From an uncultured Clostridia bacterium (lineage in GTDB: Bacteria > Bacillota > Clostridia > TANB77 > CAG-508), in NCBI GenBank assembly GCA_948517135.1, contig CAORJJ010000040.1:1-18739 (forward strand): 18,739 bases of DNA. Direction: 5' to 3'. A program made the translations under genes and the position numbers. Numbering within the stretch: position 1 is the stretch's first letter; each line of letters opens with the position of its first letter. This document shows, piece by piece, positions 14,567 to 18,739 of this stretch. The notes beneath the pieces are model-generated. The model ran no database searches, was not told the DNA's origin, and was given only the letters and a program-made list of their open reading frames with translations.

Positions 14567-14611
14567 ATTAATGTTTATGTCAAAAATAGACTAATTATAA
14601 TGGAGGTTAAT

Positions 14612-17335
14612 ATGAAGGTTGTTTCTTTATTTGAACATAATGAAAAAGCTTATAAAAAATTGAATAAAACATTAGAAAATAAGAAATGTGCTACTATTAA
14701 CCATGCAACAGGAACAGGAAAATCATTTATAGCATTAAAATATTTATATGAAAATAGAAATAAAAAATTTTTGTATTTAGCACCAACATATGAGATATTA
14801 GATCAACTTATGAATGATTGTAATAAAATTGGAATAACTCCTGAAGATATAAATGTTGATACAATGATTTATAAAAATTTACTAAAAATGAATATGGATG
14901 AAATCTATGAAAAATATGATGGAATAATTTTAGATGAATATCATAGAGCTGGTGCTAAAGAAACTTATAAACAAATTAAAAAATTGAAATTTTTATTAGA
15001 TAATAGTAAAGATGATAAAAAGATTATTGGATTAACAGCAACTCCAATAAGATATTTAGATAGAGCAAGAAATATGACCAAAGAATTATTTGATGGTATA
15101 GTTGCTTCAGTTTTAAGTTTATCAGAAGCTATGCTTGAAAGAATATTACCAGTACCTATGTATATAAATTCAAAAATCGCTTGTAGAGAAGAATATCAAA
15201 AAGTTTTAAGAAAAGTTAATAGATTAGCAGATTCACCAGAAAAGAATAAATTTTTAAAAAGAATGGAAAAAACAGCCAATAAAATAAATAATGGTGAAAA
15301 AGATAATAAAGATTTATTTAAAAAGTATATAAAAGAGAAAAACGGTAAATACATAATTTTTTGTGATAATATACGAAAATTAGATGATAATTATGAAAAG
15401 GTCGATTATTGGTTTTCAGATATTGGTGAAGTTCAAAAATATAAAGTTCATTCAGGACAAAAAAGAGAAAAAAATAAAGAAGAACTTGCGAAATTTAATA
15501 GTGATAAAAAGGGGTTATCAGTTTTATTATGTGTAGACATATTAAATGAAGGAGTTCATGTTGATGATATAGATGGAGTTATATTATTAAGAAAAACTAT
15601 GTCGCCTATAATATATTTTCAACAAATAGGTAGAGCATTATCTTTTTCAGGAAGAAATAAACAAATTAAGATTTTTGATTTAGTTAATAACTTCAAAAAT
15701 CACGATGCGATATATGAAATATATAGAGAACTAGAAGAAGAATTAAAAAGAAAAATAAAAGAAAATCCAGAAAAGAAAGATAAGTACCAAAAAATATTAG
15801 ATAGATTTGTTATACTAGATGAGACAAAGGAAATAGTAAATGAGTTAAATGATATTAGCAAAATAATAACACCAGAAAAAATTGTTGAATCAAAAATTAA
15901 TTATTCAATAGGTGTATTAAAAAAATATATTAATGATAATAAAAGTAAAGGTAAAAAAATAGGACTATATAATGATGAAAATGTGAAGAAAGCATATTAT
16001 AAAATATCAAAATACTATAAACATGTAACTAATACGCAATTAAAAGAATTATTAGAACTTGATATATTACTTCCAGAGCCACTTATGATGACATGGCAAG
16101 AAAGAGAAAAATTATTATCTGGTTATCAAAGCATACAGGAAAGAGAGAAGAATGAATCTAGTATAATAATAGAAGAATATATAAGATTTTTAGAAGAAAA
16201 TTTAAGGAAACCAAATTTAGAGAACTTAAATGAAAAAGTTTTATTACAAAAATATTTAGGATGTTTACCTACATTAGATGATGAAGTAAAAGACAAAATA
16301 AAAACAATTATGCAAAAGAAGAAGATAACATTTGAGTCATATGAAAAATTATTGTTAAATGTAAAAATAAATTCTTCTGATGTAGATGAAATAATTTTAC
16401 TTTCTGAAGAGTTTTCAAAAAAAGGAGAAATACTACCAGATTATCTACTTGAAGCATTAAATGAATTCTCATTAAATTATAATACTTCAAAAAATGAAGA
16501 GGTATATAAACTTATAAAGTATTCTGAAGCACTTGAAGAAGAAATAAGAATAAGAAAAGAAGAAGAAAGACAAGAAAGAATTAAGAATATTATAAGTAGA
16601 CTAGAAAGTAGTCGAGAAACCATAGAAGAGGATATGCTTGACGATGATTTATTAGAACAAATAGAAAAACTTAACTTATTAGATAGAGCATATATTAGAA
16701 GATATTATTTTAATGTTAAGAAAGATTATTACAAAACATTAATACACAATGAAGAAAATATGGCTATATCAGAGTTTTGCAAAAGAATTGCAGGTATTCA
16801 AGATAAAGAGGTATTAAATACATGGAAAGAAAAGTTACAAATTGATAAAAATATGTATGCAAAGATTTTTGAAATAGCTGATTTTATAGAAAATAATAAT
16901 GGAAATTTTCCTAGATCTGATGGAGAAGAAAAAGAAAGAAAATTAGCTAGAGATTTGGAGAAGTATATTGAAGAAGGAAAAGTACAAAGAAACTTTTTAC
17001 AAATAGGTGTGGATTTTAATAGTTTGCTTCATAGTTCTACAAAGGCAGTAAAAAGTATTTCTACGGATAATGAAAATGAAATTGAAATAAAGCAAATTAT
17101 TATTGAAAGAATGATATTTTTCGAACAAAATGGAAGAAAACCATTAAGAAATAGTGATAATGAATATGAAAAGAAAATAGCAGATAAATATGAAGAATTA
17201 TGTATTCCATATTTAGGAAAAGTTAACGATTCTATTTTAAATAAAAGATTAAATAGAAATAAACATTTAAAAAAGACTTGTAATCAATATATACAAAACA
17301 TAAAGAAAATAAAAGAAAGAGAAGAAGAAAAATAA
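14612..17335 (+). CDS. SF2 DEAH/ResIII-type helicase with repeat-containing C-terminus
   Basis: A 907-residue ATP-dependent nucleic-acid translocase of superfamily 2. Walker A is ATGTGKS (32-38), the DExH box is DEYH (108-111) and motif III is TATP (142-145). The second RecA-like domain has the LLCVDILNEGVHV segment and motif VI QQIGRAL (337-343). The C-terminal half is helical and contains at least three related modules of about 40-50 residues, starting near 523 (FLEENLRKP), 756 (FIENNNGNFP) and 834 (FFEQNGRKP). These look like helicase-associated (HA) repeats, which are predicted nucleic-acid-binding modules. The ATG at 14612 follows TGGAGG; an extension to 14528 would start inside the promoter. 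A sigma factor gene begins 11 bases after its stop, so a role in transcription or in a mobile or defence function is possible. No nuclease or methylase domain is visible. Confidence 0.88.
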   Translation: MKVVSLFEHNEKAYKKLNKTLENKKCATINHATGTGKSFIALKYLYENRNKKFLYLAPTYEILDQLMNDCNKIGITPEDINVDTMIYKNLLKMNMDEIYEKYDGIILDEYHRAGAKETYKQIKKLKFLLDNSKDDKKIIGLTATPIRYLDRARNMTKELFDGIVASVLSLSEAMLERILPVPMYINSKIACREEYQKVLRKVNRLADSPEKNKFLKRMEKTANKINNGEKDNKDLFKKYIKEKNGKYIIFCDNIRKLDDNYEKVDYWFSDIGEVQKYKVHSGQKREKNKEELAKFNSDKKGLSVLLCVDILNEGVHVDDIDGVILLRKTMSPIIYFQQIGRALSFSGRNKQIKIFDLVNNFKNHDAIYEIYRELEEELKRKIKENPEKKDKYQKILDRFVILDETKEIVNELNDISKIITPEKIVESKINYSIGVLKKYINDNKSKGKKIGLYNDENVKKAYYKISKYYKHVTNTQLKELLELDILLPEPLMMTWQEREKLLSGYQSIQEREKNESSIIIEEYIRFLEENLRKPNLENLNEKVLLQKYLGCLPTLDDEVKDKIKTIMQKKKITFESYEKLLLNVKINSSDVDEIILLSEEFSKKGEILPDYLLEALNEFSLNYNTSKNEEVYKLIKYSEALEEEIRIRKEEERQERIKNIISRLESSRETIEEDMLDDDLLEQIEKLNLLDRAYIRRYYFNVKKDYYKTLIHNEENMAISEFCKRIAGIQDKEVLNTWKEKLQIDKNMYAKIFEIADFIENNNGNFPRSDGEEKERKLARDLEKYIEEGKVQRNFLQIGVDFNSLLHSSTKAVKSISTDNENEIEIKQIIIERMIFFEQNGRKPLRNSDNEYEKKIADKYEELCIPYLGKVNDSILNKRLNRNKHLKKTCNQYIQNIKKIKEREEEK

Positions 17336-17346
17336 AAGGAGATAAA

Positions 17347-18594
17347 ATGAGAGTAAAAGATTATGAATATAATTATGCAGAAGAAGAATATCAAATAACA
17401 GAAGAAAGAAAAGAAGAAATATTAGAGAAATTAAAAGATTGTATTAGAAAAAATAGTATAGCACATTTTAAAATATTAAAAATAGGAAAAAATGATAATG
17501 AATACGATTTTATTTATGAGACATTATTAGAGCAAGGAATAAATATAAGAGGTATAAATGGTACAATTAGTGGAGAAATAGAAAATTTTACTCATATTCC
17601 TAAAATGGCACAATCATATAAACCACCAATATTAGATGATGATGTGCAACAAGAATTATTTTTGAAATTAAGAGAATTAAATGAAAAAATTAATGCTGGT
17701 GATACATCTTTAATAAGTCAAAGAGATAATATAAGAGATAATTTAATTTTATCTAATATGAGGTTTGCAAAATGGATTGCTAATAGTCCATATATTAATA
17801 GATTTAATATACCACTTGAAGATAAGGAACAAATGGCAATGATTGGACTGATAAATGCTGTTGATAATTTTGATCCTACATTAAATTTTAAGTTTTCTAC
17901 TTATGCATATAAACCAATACAACACTCAATACTTAGAGAAAATATATTAAGATTTCAAGAAAGACATAAAGGTGATGAAAATATTAAACCATATTATAAA
18001 GCACAAAATAAAAGGGTAAAAAAAGAAAGACCAAGATATATTACTGCACAAAAAATGACAGATTTATTAAATTATATGTATAAGAAAGGTAGTGTTACAG
18101 AACAATTTCTTTTAGAGCTTAACAGAGAGCCTTCACAAGAAGAAATTGTAGAAATTTTAGGAATTAATCCTAAAGATATAGAAGATTATGAAATTCTTCA
18201 AAACTTTTTAATTCCAGAACTTATAACTCCACAAGGAAAAAATTTCCCAGTTTTAGCCGATAAAGAAGAAATAGAAGAAGAAAATGGAGGAACAGATTTA
18301 GTGCATTTAGGGCTTGATGGAGATACAGAAACACAAGCAATGATAGAAGAATGTAGAAGAACTATTTTTGAATCATTAAATTCATTAACTTCACGTGAAA
18401 ATGAAGTAATTGGTTTACGATTTGGTTTATATTGTAAAACACCTCAAACTTTAGAAGAAGTAAGTCAAAGATTTGATGTTGGTAAAGAACGTATTCGTCA
18501 AATTGAAGCTAAGGCTCTTAGAAAATTAAGAAATCCTATAAGAAGTAAAAATTTAAAATCTTATTTAGATATTTTTAATGAAAAAGAAATATAA
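17347..18594 (+). CDS. Sigma-70 family RNA polymerase sigma factor, divergent region 2
   Basis: A 415-residue sigma factor. Residues 1-90 are an unrecognised, region 1.1-like segment. A region 1.2-like helix (ILDDDVQQELFLKL) precedes region 2 (about 126-200: NLILSNMRFAKWIA, then MIGLINAVDNFDPTLNFKFSTYA). A region 3-like helix-turn-helix covers 256-282. Region 4 (340-402) is nearly RpoD-like, including SRENEVIGLRFGL and the recognition helix GKERIRQIEAKALRKLRNP. Aligned with E. coli sigma-70, the -10 melting residues W433/W434 are K189/P190, and the -10 contacts Q437 and T440 are H193 and L196. It should therefore recognise ordinary -35 elements but an unusual -10. The ATG follows AAAAGGAGAT, 11 bases after the helicase stop, in one operon. 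It is not the housekeeping sigma. Confidence 0.9.
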   Translation: MRVKDYEYNYAEEEYQITEERKEEILEKLKDCIRKNSIAHFKILKIGKNDNEYDFIYETLLEQGINIRGINGTISGEIENFTHIPKMAQSYKPPILDDDVQQELFLKLRELNEKINAGDTSLISQRDNIRDNLILSNMRFAKWIANSPYINRFNIPLEDKEQMAMIGLINAVDNFDPTLNFKFSTYAYKPIQHSILRENILRFQERHKGDENIKPYYKAQNKRVKKERPRYITAQKMTDLLNYMYKKGSVTEQFLLELNREPSQEEIVEILGINPKDIEDYEILQNFLIPELITPQGKNFPVLADKEEIEEENGGTDLVHLGLDGDTETQAMIEECRRTIFESLNSLTSRENEVIGLRFGLYCKTPQTLEEVSQRFDVGKERIRQIEAKALRKLRNPIRSKNLKSYLDIFNEKEI

Positions 18595-18613
18595 AAATGA
18601 ATTAGAGGTAAAA

Positions 18614-18739
18614 ATGGATTTTGATAAAATTTTAAATTTAGAAGATGAAAATAAAATAAAATTGTTAAAACAAATTATAGAAAATGATTTAAGTTATTGG
18701 AAAAAGATATTAATATTAATTTCTATAAAAGAAAAAAGT
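18614..18739 (+). CDS. Start of an unidentified protein, partial at right edge
   Basis: An ATG at 18614, preceded by AGAGGT (18604-18609), opens a frame that stays open for 42 codons to the end of the window. The visible residues are charged, then more hydrophobic (MDFDKILNLEDENK, later SYWKKILILISIKEK). The gene begins 19 bases after the sigma factor stop without an intervening terminator, so it is probably the third gene of the helicase-sigma operon. No family can be assigned from this fragment. Confidence 0.6.
   Translation, partial: MDFDKILNLEDENKIKLLKQIIENDLSYWKKILILISIKEKS

Noticed and set aside
14528..14611. Helicase start at 14528
   Set aside because: It lies in and upstream of the promoter (TTTACA 14538, TATAAT 14561); the ATG at 14612 follows TGGAGG.

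Overview
The window is low-GC chromosomal DNA, probably from an uncultured gut-type Clostridia member of the Bacillota. The basis is the AT-rich coding sequence with mostly AGA arginine codons, strong GGAGG-type ribosome binding sites, sigma-A-like promoters (TTGnnn-17-TATAAT) and the Firmicutes gene order rimP-nusA-ylxR-rplGA-infB-rbfA-nrnA. Tryptophan is TGG and the reading frames are closed by standard stops, so I see no sign of a Mollicutes-type code. I see no rRNA, tRNA, CRISPR array or insertion sequence.

Left part (1-3700). A U32-family (DUF3656-type) protein gene runs leftward out of the window from its own promoter. It is divergent from a stand-alone ftsH-like membrane AAA+ protease gene, which has its own promoter and terminator. 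The gap between them (1521-1795) holds a long, multi-segment hairpin of about 130 nt that looks like a structured RNA. It belongs to neither gene's obvious control signals and is one of the two most interesting items here.

Central part (3740-10380). This is the conserved translation/transcription operon: ribosome maturation (RimP, RbfA), transcription elongation/termination (NusA), the RNase P modulator YlxR, the L7Ae-like protein YlxQ, initiation factor IF-2, and the nanoRNase/pAp phosphatase NrnA. A sigma-A-type promoter and a 10-bp leader hairpin precede rimP. Four of the seven genes (rimP, ylxR, rplGA, infB) start with TTG behind strong Shine-Dalgarno sequences. As given, ylxR is broken by one extra base near 5600.

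Right part (10440-18739). First comes an unrecognised secreted and membrane-anchored protein gene flanked by its own promoter and terminator. Next is a response regulator/histidine kinase pair behind two extended -10 promoters. Last is an unusual operon: an SF2 (DEAH/ResIII-type) helicase with a long repeat-containing C-terminus, followed 11 nt later by a sigma-70 family protein. That protein has an RpoD-like region 4, but its -10-recognition and melting residues are replaced. A further gene begins at 18614 and runs off the right end. The helicase-sigma pairing is the best candidate for an undescribed system.
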